From: Vibrio cincinnatiensis
GTDB lineage: Bacteria > Pseudomonadota > Gammaproteobacteria > Enterobacterales > Vibrionaceae
Length of the DNA: 64,000 nt
Assembly (NCBI RefSeq): GCF_022113815.1
Contig: NZ_SGOM01000001.1
Location: forward strand, 62,001-126,000
Direction: 5' to 3'
Each line of letters begins with the position of its first letter. The stretch's first letter is position 1. Below the pieces are notes generated by a model. It was not told where the DNA came from. It searched no databases and was given only the letters and a program-made list of their open reading frames with translations. Positions 10,088 through 19,586 of this stretch are shown here, in pieces. The translations under genes were made by a program, and so were the position numbers.

Positions 10088-10636
10088 ATGGCGAGTAAAT
10101 TTCAAAGCCGATTAGTGGGAACGATTATTCTAGTGGCGATCGGAGTCATTGTGCTACCAGACTTATTGGATGGGAAAAAAATGCACTATCAGGAGGAGAT
10201 CGCAAGCATTCCCCTTAAGCCTGAATTAGACAGTGAAGTTGAAAAATTTGAAATTCTAGATCCTATCGAAGATCAAATTGCCCTTCCTGACTCTCCGGTG
10301 ACCGCTGTCGATACGGCTCCGGTTGAGCAAGGAAAAGAGAAGGGAACGCAGAAACTTACCACCACCACTCGGCCTGTTATTGAGAAAAATGATTACCAAG
10401 ATAGCGCTTGGATCATTCAGTTGATGGCTCTGAAAAATGCCGAAAATGCTAAAACGGTTGTGGCGGATCTACAAAAGCGGGGCTATCAAGCTCATACTAA
10501 GCAAGAAAATAGCTTTACGCGAGTGATCATTGGGCCTGATATATCAAAAAGTAAGCTAGAAAAACAGTTGGCAGAATTAGAGAAAATTACCGGTGCAAAA
10601 GGTCAATTGCTCAAATTTAAGCCGATAAACCCATAA
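10088..10636 (+). CDS. dedD: DedD, SPOR-domain cell division protein
   Basis: Inner-membrane protein with one N-terminal membrane segment (about 10-28, VGTIILVAIGVIVLPDLL), an acidic and flexible middle, and a C-terminal SPOR domain (about 105-180, starting DSAWIIQLMALKNAENAKTV). SPOR domains bind denuded peptidoglycan at the division septum, and DedD supports constriction. It directly abuts folC. The stop codon overlaps the PurR box of the downstream cvpA-purF promoter. Confidence 0.92.
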   Translation: MASKFQSRLVGTIILVAIGVIVLPDLLDGKKMHYQEEIASIPLKPELDSEVEKFEILDPIEDQIALPDSPVTAVDTAPVEQGKEKGTQKLTTTTRPVIEKNDYQDSAWIIQLMALKNAENAKTVVADLQKRGYQAHTKQENSFTRVIIGPDISKSKLEKQLAELEKITGAKGQLLKFKPINP

Positions 10637-10650
10637 GAAAACGTTTGCGT
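10635..10650. promoter_or_regulatory. PurR operator of cvpA-purF
   Basis: The 16 bases, read on the minus strand, are ACGCAAACGTTTTCTT, matching the PurR consensus. It overlaps the -35 region of the cvpA promoter, the arrangement known in E. coli, so purine repression by PurR is expected. Confidence 0.9.
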
Positions 10651-10672
10651 CGCGTGTTTTTCTGTTAAAATG
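10645..10672 (+). promoter_or_regulatory. cvpA-purF promoter
   Basis: TTGCGT (10645-10650) and TAAAAT (10666-10671) at 15 bases' spacing, or TTTGCG at 16 to 17, lie directly under the PurR box and 28 bases before the cvpA start. Confidence 0.65.
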
Positions 10673-10698
10673 CGCGCCAACTTAGAATGTAAGAACTC

Positions 10699-11190
10699 AT
10701 GAATTGGTTAGATATTGTCATTTTAAGTGTCATCGGCTTGTCAGCGTTGATTAGCCTAGTTCGTGGCTTTGCTAAAGAAGCCTTGTCGTTAGTGATATGG
10801 TTTGCGGCGTTTTATATCGCCTCCGAGTATTACGCGAAATTAGCGGTGTACTTTAGCAATATTAACGATGACATGTTCCGAAATGGTGCGGCAATTGCTG
10901 TGCTATTTGTTGCGACATTGATTGTCGGAGCGATTGTTAATTACGTGATTGCACAGTTGGTTCACAAAACTGGGTTATCAGGAACAGACAGAATCCTCGG
11001 CGTCGTTTTTGGTGCTTTACGAGGCGTTCTGATTGTTGCAGCAGCCTTATTTTTTATGGATGCCTTTACCGCATCCCCAAGTGCAGAGTGGTGGAAGAGT
11101 TCGCAATTGGTGCCGGAGTTTAGCCGCATTATTGCTCCGTTCTTTGAACACCTACAAGCAACATCAAGTTTTCTTTCTGGCGCGGTTTAA
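10699..11190 (+). CDS. cvpA: CvpA family inner-membrane protein
   Basis: 163-residue protein with about four membrane segments (near 4-22, 30-48, 62-85 and 103-122), including the conserved opening MNWLDIVILSVIGLSALISL. In E. coli CvpA is needed for colicin V production, and other studies tie it to envelope stress resistance; the molecular role is unclear. It is the first gene of the PurR-controlled cvpA-purF operon, with purF following after 34 bases. Confidence 0.93.
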   Translation: MNWLDIVILSVIGLSALISLVRGFAKEALSLVIWFAAFYIASEYYAKLAVYFSNINDDMFRNGAAIAVLFVATLIVGAIVNYVIAQLVHKTGLSGTDRILGVVFGALRGVLIVAAALFFMDAFTASPSAEWWKSSQLVPEFSRIIAPFFEHLQATSSFLSGAV

Positions 11191-11224
11191 GCGCCAGTTA
11201 TTGTCGCAAATCGAGGATTAGGAC

Positions 11225-12739
11225 ATGTGTGGTATTGTTGGAATCGTGGGTACAACGCTGGTAAACCAGTCAATTTATGACGCGTTAACGGTATTGCAGC
11301 ATCGTGGCCAAGATGCCGCTGGTATTTGTACCATAGAAAGCAATCGTTTTCGTCTGCGTAAGGCGAACGGTTTAGTCAAGGATGTCTTTGAAGCTAAGCA
11401 TATGCAGCGTCTTCAAGGCACGGTGGGAATTGGTCATGTCCGTTATCCAACGGCAGGCAGTTCAAGTGCCTCTGAAGCTCAACCTTTCTATGTCAACTCT
11501 CCATTTGGTATTACCCTTGCGCACAATGGTAACCTGACGAATGCGGCAGATGTTCGGCTAAAATTGTTTGAAAAAGATCGTCGCCATATTAATACTACTT
11601 CAGATTCTGAGGTTTTATTGAATGTGTTGGCGCATGAGATAGATACTGTCAAAGGAAATGTGACCGCAGAAGATGTGTTTCGTGCCGTTGCAAATGTCCA
11701 CCGTACTATCCGTGGCGCTTATGCTGTCACCGCGATGATTATTGGTCATGGCATGGTTGCTTTTCGTGACCCACATGGTATCCGTCCACTGTGTTTAGGG
11801 AAGCGTGACGTGGGTGAACGCACAGAATACATGGTTGCTTCTGAATCGGTGGCGCTAGATGCGGTAGGCTTTAGTTTTATGCGAGATATCGCACCCGGTG
11901 AAGCTATTTATGCCACATTTGATGGTGAGCTATTTACCCAGCAATGTGCTGATCACCCGGTTTTGAATCCTTGCATTTTTGAGTACGTTTATTTTGCTCG
12001 CCCTGATTCCTTTATTGATAAAATTTCAGTTTATAGTGCCCGAGTTGAAATGGGTAAGAAGTTGGGCGAACGAATCAAAGAAAATTTCAGCGAATTGGAT
12101 ATTGATGTGGTGATTCCTATTCCTGAAACCTCGTGTGACATTGCCTTGCAAATTGCTCAAGCGATCGATAAGCCTTATCGGCAAGGGTTCGTGAAAAACC
12201 GTTATGTTGGCCGTACATTCATTATGCCGGGACAGTTACAGAGGATAAAATCAGTTCGTCGTAAACTGAATGCGATTCGTTCTGAGTTTAAAGACAAAAA
12301 TGTGCTGCTGGTTGATGATTCGATTGTACGTGGTACTACCTCTGAACAGATTATTGAAATGGCCCGTGATTCAGGTGCGAAAAAAGTGTATCTGGTTTCT
12401 GCAGCACCTGAAATTCGTTTCCCTAACGTTTATGGGATTGATATGCCGAGTGCGAATGAACTGATTGCGCATGGACGTGATAATGAAGCTATTTGTAAGC
12501 AGATTGGTGCTGATGCACTAATTTTCCAAACATTAGAGGATCTTGTACAAGCCGTTGGCTTGGGTAATCCTGATATTACTCAATTTGAAGCGTCAGTCTT
12601 TAATGGAGAATATGTTACTGGGGATATCGATCAGGCTTACTTAGAGTACCTTGAGTCGATGCGCTGTGATGATGCAAAAATTCAAGCGGAAATTCAGCAA
12701 GATCTCGCTAACCTTGAGCTTCATAACGAAGGGGCTTAA
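11225..12739 (+). CDS. purF: Amidophosphoribosyltransferase
   Basis: First committed enzyme of purine synthesis: transfers the glutamine amide to PRPP, giving phosphoribosylamine. The N-terminal nucleophile Cys follows the start Met (MCGIVGIVG). The glutaminase domain spans about 1-235, with HNGNLTN and the [11 protein letters not shown] loop. The phosphoribosyltransferase PRPP loop is [17 protein letters not shown] at about 360-376. Length 504 residues is typical. A GAGGA ribosome site precedes the start. It is co-transcribed with cvpA from the PurR-box promoter. Confidence 0.98.
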   Translation: MCGIVGIVGTTLVNQSIYDALTVLQHRGQDAAGICTIESNRFRLRKANGLVKDVFEAKHMQRLQGTVGIGHVRYPTAGSSSASEAQPFYVNSPFGITLAHNGNLTNAADVRLKLFEKDRRHINTTSDSEVLLNVLAHEIDTVKGNVTAEDVFRAVANVHRTIRGAYAVTAMIIGHGMVAFRDPHGIRPLCLGKRDVGERTEYMVASESVALDAVGFSFMRDIAPGEAIYATFDGELFTQQCADHPVLNPCIFEYVYFARPDSFIDKISVYSARVEMGKKLGERIKENFSELDIDVVIPIPETSCDIALQIAQAIDKPYRQGFVKNRYVGRTFIMPGQLQRIKSVRRKLNAIRSEFKDKNVLLVDDSIVRGTTSEQIIEMARDSGAKKVYLVSAAPEIRFPNVYGIDMPSANELIAHGRDNEAICKQIGADALIFQTLEDLVQAVGLGNPDITQFEASVFNGEYVTGDIDQAYLEYLESMRCDDAKIQAEIQQDLANLELHNEGA

Positions 12740-12771
12740 TGTTTCTTTCGTGGGTTTAATCAATAATAGAG

Positions 12772-12806
12772 AAAAAAGAGAGCGCAAAATTAGCGCTCTC
12801 TTTTTT
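12772..12806. terminator. Bidirectional terminator, purF / antiporter gene
   Basis: Perfect 14-bp stem (12772-12785 with 12793-12806) with a 7-base loop. The A-run on the left and T-run on the right let it serve both convergent genes. Confidence 0.9.
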
Positions 12807-12816
12807 ATTGCTATAT

Positions 12817-14142
12817 TTACAGCACCATCGCGGCAAGCCAACCAAATGCAATCAATGGTAAGTTGTAGTGAATAAAGGTTGGGACGACGGTTTCCCAGAT
12901 GTGTTCATGCTGCCCATCTGCATTTAAACCAGAGGTGGGGCCTAAAGTGGAGTCTGATGCTGGGGAACCGGCATCCCCCAATGCTGCGGCTGTACCCACT
13001 AGAGCAATAGTGGCCATTGGAGAAAAGCCAAAAGCCAAGCAAAGGGGAACATAAATTGTTGCGATAATAGGGATGGTTGAGAATGAAGAGCCAATCCCCA
13101 TCGTGACTAATAAGCCCACAACAAGCATAAGCAGAGCAGCAAGAGGTTTGTTATCCCCAATACTGGTAGAAAGAGCCGTGACTAGTGATTCTACTCCCCC
13201 CGTAGATTTCATCACGGCGGCAAATCCTGCTGCGGAAATCATGATAAACCCGATCATTGCCATCATGTGTACCCCTTTGGTAAACACATCATGGGTCTCT
13301 TTCCAAGCAATCACGCCACCAAAAGTGAAGACCATAAAACCCGCTAAAGCACCAATGATCATGGAGCCGGTTACCAGTTGTACAGCTAAAGCGGCGACAA
13401 TCCCAAGTGCAGCCGTGGCAATATGCTTATGATTGATCTTATTACTTTCTGGATGGATAACGGTTAGTTCTGTTTCTTGGTATTCTCGCGGTTTACGGTA
13501 AGTAAAGAAGATGGCAAGGAGCAAACCAACGACCATACCTAATCCAGGTAGTAACATCGCCATAGGAACTTGGCTGGCTGTCACATTTTCTAAGCCGTTA
13601 TCTCGCAGGTTTTTCAGCAAAATATTGTTGAGAAAAATTCCTCCAAAACCAACGGGTAAGATCATATAAGGGGTGATCAGGCCAAAAGTAAGTACGCAGG
13701 CAATCATACGACGATCCACCTTTAGTCGAGCAAAAACGCCTAATAGTGGTGGAATTAGAATGGGAATAAAGGCGATATGTACTGGGATCACGTTTTGAGA
13801 GGACATGGCCATTAGAAGTAAGGCGATTAAGACGGCATACTTCATCCCAGTTGTTGCTGCGGAACTTTGTTTTCCGTGCAAACGTTTTATGACGGTTTGA
13901 GCGAGAATATCGGTGATGCCAGAGCGTGAAATCGCCACAGCAAACGTTCCAAGCATAGCATAGCTTAGTGCGATGGTTGCTCCCCCCCCTAAACCACTTT
14001 CAAAAGCAGAAACGGTTTCATTCAGGCTCATGCCAGCAACGAGCCCCCCAACAATTGCACTGAACGTGAGCGCAACGACGACATTAATGCGCATCAGGGC
14101 TAAAATTAGCATGACGCAGACAGAGATAACGACAGGATTCAT
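12817..14142 (-). CDS. Na+/H+ antiporter-family membrane transporter
   Basis: 441-residue polytopic protein with about eleven hydrophobic segments, resembling the YuiF-like branch of the Na+/H+ antiporter (NhaC-like) families. Visible features are the opening [38 protein letters not shown], and the [15 protein letters not shown] region. The substrate cannot be fixed from sequence; some relatives carry amino acids such as histidine rather than sodium. It converges with purF on a shared terminator and follows rnt with only 28 bases between. A run of eight C at 13982-13989 lies in the coding region (glycine codons). Confidence 0.8.
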   Translation of the reverse strand: MNPVVISVCVMLILALMRINVVVALTFSAIVGGLVAGMSLNETVSAFESGLGGGATIALSYAMLGTFAVAISRSGITDILAQTVIKRLHGKQSSAATTGMKYAVLIALLLMAMSSQNVIPVHIAFIPILIPPLLGVFARLKVDRRMIACVLTFGLITPYMILPVGFGGIFLNNILLKNLRDNGLENVTASQVPMAMLLPGLGMVVGLLLAIFFTYRKPREYQETELTVIHPESNKINHKHIATAALGIVAALAVQLVTGSMIIGALAGFMVFTFGGVIAWKETHDVFTKGVHMMAMIGFIMISAAGFAAVMKSTGGVESLVTALSTSIGDNKPLAALLMLVVGLLVTMGIGSSFSTIPIIATIYVPLCLAFGFSPMATIALVGTAAALGDAGSPASDSTLGPTSGLNADGQHEHIWETVVPTFIHYNLPLIAFGWLAAMVL

Positions 14143-14170
14143 AGACTTCTCAATTCATTCCATTTATTTG

Positions 14171-14830
14171 TTATTCATCGGTAGTATTGGCCGATTCAAC
14201 GAGCGGCCAGCCCCCGAGAGCTTTCCATTTATTGACAATCCTACAGAATAATTCTGTGGTTTGCTGTGTATCGTAAAGGGCAGAGTGTGCCTCTTTATTA
14301 TCAAATTCCATCCCTGCGGCTTGACAGGCTTTCGCTAAAACGGTCTGTCCATAGGCCAAACCACTCAGCGTTGCAGTATCAAATGTCGCAAAGGGATGAA
14401 AAGGGACTCGTTTAAGTTTGCAGCGTTCATTGGCTGCCATGACAAATCCATGATCAAAAGCAGCATTATGTGCGACAATAATTGCTCGGCTACAATCCGC
14501 GGCTTTTTGTTCTTTTCGAACCTGTTTGTATATCTCTTTTAAGGCGTATTCTTCACTTACTGCCCCACGCAATGGGCTAAACGGATCATAAATTCCTGTA
14601 AATTCTAATGCCGCTTTTTCTATATTTGCTCCTTCAAAAGGTTCGATATGGAAATGAATCGTCGATGCTGGATGTAAATTACCTTGTTCGTCCATCGTTA
14701 AGGTAATCGCGCAAATTTCCAGTAAGGCGTCCGTCAATGGGTTAAAACCTGCGGTTTCCACATCAATAACAACCGGGAAATAGCCCCTAAAGCGTTTTTT
14801 TAGCGTGAGTGCTTCATTAATAACAGTCAT
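14171..14830 (-). CDS. rnt: Ribonuclease T
   Basis: DEDD-family 3'-5' exoribonuclease that trims the CCA end of tRNA (end turnover) and matures 5S and 23S rRNA. Exonuclease motif I is [10 protein letters not shown] with D23 and E25, motif II region [10 protein letters not shown], and motif [14 protein letters not shown]. Length 219 residues is typical. The gene order rnt, motY, gloA, nth resembles the Vibrio arrangement. Confidence 0.96.
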   Translation of the reverse strand: MTVINEALTLKKRFRGYFPVVIDVETAGFNPLTDALLEICAITLTMDEQGNLHPASTIHFHIEPFEGANIEKAALEFTGIYDPFSPLRGAVSEEYALKEIYKQVRKEQKAADCSRAIIVAHNAAFDHGFVMAANERCKLKRVPFHPFATFDTATLSGLAYGQTVLAKACQAAGMEFDNKEAHSALYDTQQTTELFCRIVNKWKALGGWPLVESANTTDE

Positions 14831-15152
14831 GTGAGCCTAACTTATTTAAACATGAGGACATTATTACAGATTCTGTAGTTAAGCAAAACCGAATCTCTGG
14901 GATTTCCCCGTAATCGTGCTCGCTCACCTCAATAAATTTCATTGAGAGGGATGAATCGTTGGGCTTGGAGAAATTTAAGTATCGTTCTTTATTCAGCAAG
15001 GTTAGACTCATTGTTGGAAATAGCGTTGGGAGACGGGGAAACATGGCGAGTTTTTTGCATCATGTTTATTAGATAAATAAGAGACGATGATTTTTATTCG
15101 ATAAGCGGCAAAACGTCGCCCCTGTTGTCTATAAGTGGTAAGAGAATACGTT
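14831..15152. other. rnt-motY intergenic region
   Basis: This 320-base divergent gap must hold the promoters of rnt (minus) and motY (plus). I see no convincing sigma-70 or sigma-28 match, no strong hairpin and no supported gene. A 75-codon minus-strand open frame overlaps the rnt start but has no recognisable content. Confidence 0.5.
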
Positions 15153-16037
15153 ATGAATAAATGGGTTATGACCAGCTTTTGCGTGATAGGAACGATAGTT
15201 TCGTTTACTGCATCCGCGGTGAGTAAGCAGTATGTGGCCTCACCACAACAATCAACGTGGCAAATGGTTACTAATACCCCCTTAGAATGTCGTTTGGTTC
15301 ATCCGATTCCTAATTATGGTGATGCGGTTTTTACCTCTCATGCCAGCAAAAAAATTAATCTTGATTTTGAATTGAAAATGCGCCGACCAATGGGGGAAAC
15401 GCGAAACGTCAGTTTAGTGTCTATGCCTCCTGTATGGCGCCCCAGTGAGAGTGCAGAGCGCATTACCAATATTCAATTTTTTAAACAATTTGATGGCTAC
15501 ATTGGTGGACAGACGGCTTGGGCATTATTGAGTGAGCTGGAGAAAGGGCGCTATCCTACATTCAGTTATCAAGACTGGCAAAGCCGTAATCAGCGAATTG
15601 AGATCATGTTGTCATCGGTACTTTTCCAGCCGCAGTACAATGTTTTTAGCGATTGTATTGCTAATTTATTACCTTACAGCTTTGAAGATATTGCATTTAC
15701 CATTTTGCATTATGATCGCGGTGATAGTGTTGAGCTTAATAAAGCATCACAAAAACGTTTGGCGCAAGTAGCGGAATACATTCGTTATAATCAAGATATT
15801 GATTTAGTTTTGGTGGCTACTTATACCGATAGTAGTGATGGGAAAAATGAGAGCCAGAGTTTGTCTGATAAGCGGGCGGAGTCGTTACAGAAATATTTCC
15901 ACTCTCTGGGTTTACCAGAAGATCGAATTCAAGTTCAAGGTTATGGCCGCCGCCGTCCAATTGATGATAATGCATCACCTGTTGGACGAGACAAGAACCG
16001 CCGAGTGGTGATTTCTTTAGGGCGAACACAAATTTAA
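15153..16037 (+). CDS. motY: Sodium-driven flagellar motor protein MotY
   Basis: Periplasmic component of the T ring that anchors the PomAB stator in the Na+-driven polar flagellum of Vibrio. Residues 1-23 form a signal peptide (cleavage near FTASAVS). The N-terminal stator-binding domain spans about 30-150. The C-terminal half is an OmpA-like peptidoglycan-binding domain ([32 protein letters not shown] and [13 protein letters not shown]). The mature protein should be 271 residues. The ATG at 15153 is preferred over one at 15135 because the signal peptide begins there. Confidence 0.93.
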   Translation: MNKWVMTSFCVIGTIVSFTASAVSKQYVASPQQSTWQMVTNTPLECRLVHPIPNYGDAVFTSHASKKINLDFELKMRRPMGETRNVSLVSMPPVWRPSESAERITNIQFFKQFDGYIGGQTAWALLSELEKGRYPTFSYQDWQSRNQRIEIMLSSVLFQPQYNVFSDCIANLLPYSFEDIAFTILHYDRGDSVELNKASQKRLAQVAEYIRYNQDIDLVLVATYTDSSDGKNESQSLSDKRAESLQKYFHSLGLPEDRIQVQGYGRRRPIDDNASPVGRDKNRRVVISLGRTQI

Positions 16038-16080
16038 TCAAAGGTTTTTTTACCATAGTACAAGATGGTACATAGCAAGA

Positions 16081-16106
16081 AAAAACCGCTCTTTCGAGCG
16101 GTTTTT
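16081..16106. terminator. Bidirectional terminator, motY / gloA
   Basis: Perfect 11-bp stem AAAAACCGCTC / GAGCGGTTTTT with loop TTTC between two convergent genes. Confidence 0.92.
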
Positions 16107-16108
16107 GA

Positions 16109-16525
16109 CTAACCTTCTAAACCAGCACTGGCTTGTGTATTTTGGATAAGCTCAACCATATAGCCATCGGGATCTTTAATGAAGGCGATATGGGTGCTGC
16201 CGCCTTTCACTGGGCCTGCATCGCGTGTTACATTTCCACCAGCGGCTTTTATTGCGTCACAAGTGGCATAAATATCATCGACACCAATGGCAATATGACC
16301 ATAGGCATTACCTAGGTCATAGTCTGCAACTCCCCAGTTATAGGTCAATTCAATGACAGCACCTTCTGATTCATCACCATAGCCTAAGAAGGCGAGGGTA
16401 TATTTGTATTCGGTGTTTTCATTTTTACGTAGTAGCTTCATACCCATTACATTGGTATAAAATTCGATAGAACGGTCAAGATCTCCTACACGTAACATAG
16501 TATGAAGAATACGACTATTTGACAT
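16109..16525 (-). CDS. gloA: Lactoylglutathione lyase (glyoxalase I)
   Basis: Converts the methylglyoxal-glutathione hemithioacetal to S-lactoylglutathione, a detoxification step. The 138-residue protein has the two-module vicinal-oxygen-chelate fold. Metal ligands are visible at the expected places: His in [11 protein letters not shown], Glu in [12 protein letters not shown], His in GHIAIGVDD, and Glu in GYMVELIQ. The opening [20 protein letters not shown] is typical of the Ni-dependent bacterial enzymes. It lies 9 bases after nth on the same strand and may share its transcript. Confidence 0.97.
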   Translation of the reverse strand: MSNSRILHTMLRVGDLDRSIEFYTNVMGMKLLRKNENTEYKYTLAFLGYGDESEGAVIELTYNWGVADYDLGNAYGHIAIGVDDIYATCDAIKAAGGNVTRDAGPVKGGSTHIAFIKDPDGYMVELIQNTQASAGLEG

Positions 16526-16534
16526 AAAAGACTC

Positions 16535-17176
16535 CTAGCTTTCGGGGTAAACTTTCTCTTTATATTCACATAAATCTTCGATGATACAGCTACCACAGCG
16601 CGGTTTTCGTGCGATGCAAGTGTAGCGACCATGAAGAATTAACCAGTGGTGGACATCGATTTTAAACTCTTTAGGGACGACTTTGAGTAGTTTTTGTTCT
16701 ACTTCATCCACATTTTTCCCTACTGCAAATTTGGTTCGGTTTGATACCCGGAAGATATGCGTATCGACGGCAATCGTCGGCCAGCCAAAAGCGGTATTTA
16801 ATACCACATTCGCGGTTTTGCGTCCGACGCCAGGCAATGATTCGAGTGCTTCACGATCTTCTGGAACGTTGCCTTGATATTTATCTAGCAGAATACGGCA
16901 TGTTTTGATGACGTTTTCAGCCTTTGAGTTAAATAAACCGATGGTTTTAATGTATGCCTTTACTCCTTCTACACCTAAATCCCAAAGAGCTTGGGGTGTA
17001 TTAGCGACAGCATACAGTCTATCGGTTGCTTTATTGACACTAACATCGGTCGCTTGGGCAGAAAGTAAGACGGCAATTAATAATTCAAAAGGGCTGTTCC
17101 AGTTTAATTCCGTTTGTGGGGTGGGGTTGTTTTCCCTTAGCCGCTGAAGAATTTCCACTCGTTTCGCATTATTCAT
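16535..17176 (-). CDS. nth: Endonuclease III
   Basis: DNA glycosylase and AP lyase that removes oxidised pyrimidines. From the ATG at 17176 the protein has 213 residues, like E. coli Nth. The helix-hairpin-helix LPGVGRKTANVVL carries catalytic K120, and the catalytic D138 lies in AVDTHIFRVSNR. The C-terminal 4Fe-4S cysteines have the pattern C-x6-C-x2-C-x5-C (CIARKPRCGSCIIEDLC). A GTG at 17206 could add 10 residues but adds nothing conserved. It is the last gene of the rsxABCDGE-nth operon, the order also found in E. coli. Confidence 0.97.
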   Translation of the reverse strand: MNNAKRVEILQRLRENNPTPQTELNWNSPFELLIAVLLSAQATDVSVNKATDRLYAVANTPQALWDLGVEGVKAYIKTIGLFNSKAENVIKTCRILLDKYQGNVPEDREALESLPGVGRKTANVVLNTAFGWPTIAVDTHIFRVSNRTKFAVGKNVDEVEQKLLKVVPKEFKIDVHHWLILHGRYTCIARKPRCGSCIIEDLCEYKEKVYPES

Positions 17177-17206
17177 GGGTCCTGGCTTCCTGTTTATCTT
17201 AGACAC

Positions 17207-17899
17207 TTATACATTGGTGACTCGCGCACGTTCAATGGTTGGTTTTTCTTGCTTAGGTTGACGCTGTGTGAGTTGCTTATCAATGATGTTTTTCGTGGCA
17301 ATAAGAAACCCGACCCCAATAAATGCGCCGGGAGGAAGCAGCGCGAGTAGAAAACTGTTGTCTAAATGGAATACTTCGATACGTAGTACTGTTGCCCAGT
17401 TTCCAAGTAGCAGATCAGCGCCGTCAAAAAGCGTACCATTGCCGATGATTTCGCGCAGTGAACCGAGAACAACGAGCACCGAGGTCATACCTAGCCCCAT
17501 CCAAAACCCATCTTGTGCAGCGGGCAGTACATCATTTTTGGAGGCAAAAGCTTCTGCTCGGCCAATGATGATGCAGTTGGTGACGATTAATGGGATGAAG
17601 ATCCCTAGCGAGAGGTATAAACCATAAGCATAAGCATTCATCAAGAGCTGAACACAGGTGACCAAGGCGGCAATTATCATCACAAAGATAGGTATACGAA
17701 CCTCTTTTGGGACATAGTCACGAACCAGAGAAACGGTCACATTTGAGCCGACTAAGACAAATAAAGTGGCCAGTCCAAGGCCTAGAGCGTTGGTAATGGT
17801 CGAAGACACGGCTAATAATGGGCATAGGCCAAGTAGTTGAACTAATGCTGGGTTGTTATCCCAAAGGCCGTTTTTTATCAACGCTTTATGATCACTCAT
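17207..17899 (-). CDS. rsxE: Rnf/Rsx electron transport complex subunit E
   Basis: Integral-membrane subunit of the Rnf/Rsx complex, paralogue of RsxA and of NqrD. About six membrane segments; family motifs are [17 protein letters not shown] and [15 protein letters not shown]. The start at 17899 ([13 protein letters not shown]) overlaps the rsxG stop by 8 bases, a coupling typical of the operon. The protein is 230 residues. A longer open frame begins at 17941 but lies inside rsxG. The conserved cysteine in LLGLCPL fits the intramembrane iron-sulfur site shared with RsxA. Confidence 0.96.
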   Translation of the reverse strand: MSDHKALIKNGLWDNNPALVQLLGLCPLLAVSSTITNALGLGLATLFVLVGSNVTVSLVRDYVPKEVRIPIFVMIIAALVTCVQLLMNAYAYGLYLSLGIFIPLIVTNCIIIGRAEAFASKNDVLPAAQDGFWMGLGMTSVLVVLGSLREIIGNGTLFDGADLLLGNWATVLRIEVFHLDNSFLLALLPPGAFIGVGFLIATKNIIDKQLTQRQPKQEKPTIERARVTNV

Positions 17900-18530
17900 T
17901 GGTTTCACCTTCACAGTTGAGTGGCTGTTGCAGGATTTCATGGCGGTGCAGGTTAACGTAATTCACTGTTTGTTTAACCGCTTTTACGACGGCTCGTGGA
18001 GTGATCGTTGCACCGGTAAATTGGTCAAACTGTCCACCGTCTTTGCGTACTTGCCACTGCTGTTGATTTTCATTGGTCACTTGCCGTCCAGTAAAGTTTA
18101 GGATCCAATTACTGATTCGTAGGTCAATTTTATCCCCTAATCCGGGGGTTTCTTGGTGAGATAGAACACGTGTACCAATGACAGTGCCTTCATTATCAAT
18201 ACCAATGATAAGTTTGATGGCACCGTTATAGCCATCGGGGGCAATGGCTTCAATGGCTAGGGCTGTCGGTTCTTCCTTCAAACTGGCTTGATAAACATGC
18301 ATGGTTTGGTTTGTACCAAGTAAGGGATCACTGACGAGCGTACAGGTCTGAGATAACTCGTTATCGTGCAAATGAGGAGGAACCACTTGATTTAATACGG
18401 ATAATAACTGAGCCGTTTCTTGAGCCTGTATTTGGTCAGCGGTTAAGTATTGAGTTAAGGCTACCACTCCCGTCGATGCACAAGCAAAGATAGCAAGAAT
18501 TAGCCCATTTTTACGTATAGCAGTCAACAT
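17892..18530 (-). CDS. rsxG: Rnf/Rsx electron transport complex subunit G
   Basis: Membrane-anchored periplasmic flavoprotein with one N-terminal membrane helix (about 8-28) and an FMN-binding domain. The threonine that carries covalent FMN lies in the signature [12 protein letters not shown] near residue 175. The substrate-facing motif [13 protein letters not shown] is also present. Length 212 residues. It lies 9 bases downstream of rsxD and overlaps rsxE. Confidence 0.96.
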   Translation of the reverse strand: MLTAIRKNGLILAIFACASTGVVALTQYLTADQIQAQETAQLLSVLNQVVPPHLHDNELSQTCTLVSDPLLGTNQTMHVYQASLKEEPTALAIEAIAPDGYNGAIKLIIGIDNEGTVIGTRVLSHQETPGLGDKIDLRISNWILNFTGRQVTNENQQQWQVRKDGGQFDQFTGATITPRAVVKAVKQTVNYVNLHRHEILQQPLNCEGETNE

Positions 18531-18539
18531 AGTTTTCCC

Positions 18540-19586
18540 TTAGTGCCCGTATGTACGGGGCTTGGTGTAGTAATCAATCAATGGTACACACATATTGGCA
18601 AGTAGAACGGCAAAAGCGACCCCATCAGGGAAACCTCCCCAGCTTCGGATGATAAACACCATGCAACCGATGAAAAAGCCATACACCAGACGCCCTTTGT
18701 TGGTCGTGGATGCGGTCACGGGGTCGGTCGCAATAAAGAATGCCCCCAGCATGGTTGCTCCTGAAAGCAAATGCATGATAGGAGAAGCGGTGGTATCTGG
18801 CGATAGTAACATGGCCAGCACACTTGATGTGATAAGCCCAGTAAGGAAAGCGGTTGGGATATGCCAGTGGATAACGCGCAATTTAATCAGAGCTAACCCT
18901 CCAATAAGATAGGTGAGGTTAACCCATTCCCAGCCAATGCCAGCTAAGCGACTAAATTGTGGTTGCTGCAATGATTCAGTTACCGTGTGTCCAGCATGAA
19001 TAGAGGTTTTAAAAGCATCCAATGGGGTTGCCATCGTCATACCATCAATACCTGTTCTGATTTGTTGCAGTGATAGCCCATCTTGATTAAACCCGCTCAT
19101 AATCAGTGACCAAGAATCGACAAAAGAAACTGGATCGGGAGCTAATTGATTCGGTGCAATCCAACTGGTCATTTGCACAGGGAAAGAGATAAGCAAAACG
19201 ACATAAGCAATCATTGCGGGGTTGAAGGGGTTCTGCCCAAGCCCCCCATACAGCTGTTTGGCGATTAAAATTGCAAATAAAATACCGATAGCGATCAACC
19301 ACCAAGGGGAGAGTGGAGGAATGGCAATAGCGAGTAGCCATGCCGTCACTAAGGCGCTGTAATCACGAATGGCCGAGGATGGAGAGCGTTTGCGTAGCCA
19401 CATCACGGCAACTTCTAGTGTTACCGCGAGACCGACGGCTAATAGTAATTGAATAAAGGTCCCCCATCCGAAAAAATAGGTCTGGGTAAACAGGCCTGGT
19501 AAAGCGCAAATCGCCACCCACTTCATTAGATCGGTTGTACTGCGTTTATTATGCGCATGTGGGGAGCTGGCAATAAAAAAGGCCAC
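18540..19586 (-). CDS. rsxD: Rnf/Rsx electron transport complex subunit D
   Basis: Membrane subunit homologous to NqrB, 348 residues, nine or more membrane segments. The likely covalent-FMN threonine region reads [15 protein letters not shown] (about 180-194). The opening [19 protein letters not shown] is typical of RnfD. Its start overlaps the rsxC stop region by one base. In the complex it couples electron flow between ferredoxin and NAD to ion movement. Confidence 0.96.
   Translation of the reverse strand: MAFFIASSPHAHNKRSTTDLMKWVAICALPGLFTQTYFFGWGTFIQLLLAVGLAVTLEVAVMWLRKRSPSSAIRDYSALVTAWLLAIAIPPLSPWWLIAIGILFAILIAKQLYGGLGQNPFNPAMIAYVVLLISFPVQMTSWIAPNQLAPDPVSFVDSWSLIMSGFNQDGLSLQQIRTGIDGMTMATPLDAFKTSIHAGHTVTESLQQPQFSRLAGIGWEWVNLTYLIGGLALIKLRVIHWHIPTAFLTGLITSSVLAMLLSPDTTASPIMHLLSGATMLGAFFIATDPVTASTTNKGRLVYGFFIGCMVFIIRSWGGFPDGVAFAVLLANMCVPLIDYYTKPRTYGH

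Noticed and set aside
14817..15044. A 75-codon minus-strand frame upstream of rnt
   Set aside because: It overlaps the rnt start, lacks a ribosome site and has no recognisable sequence.
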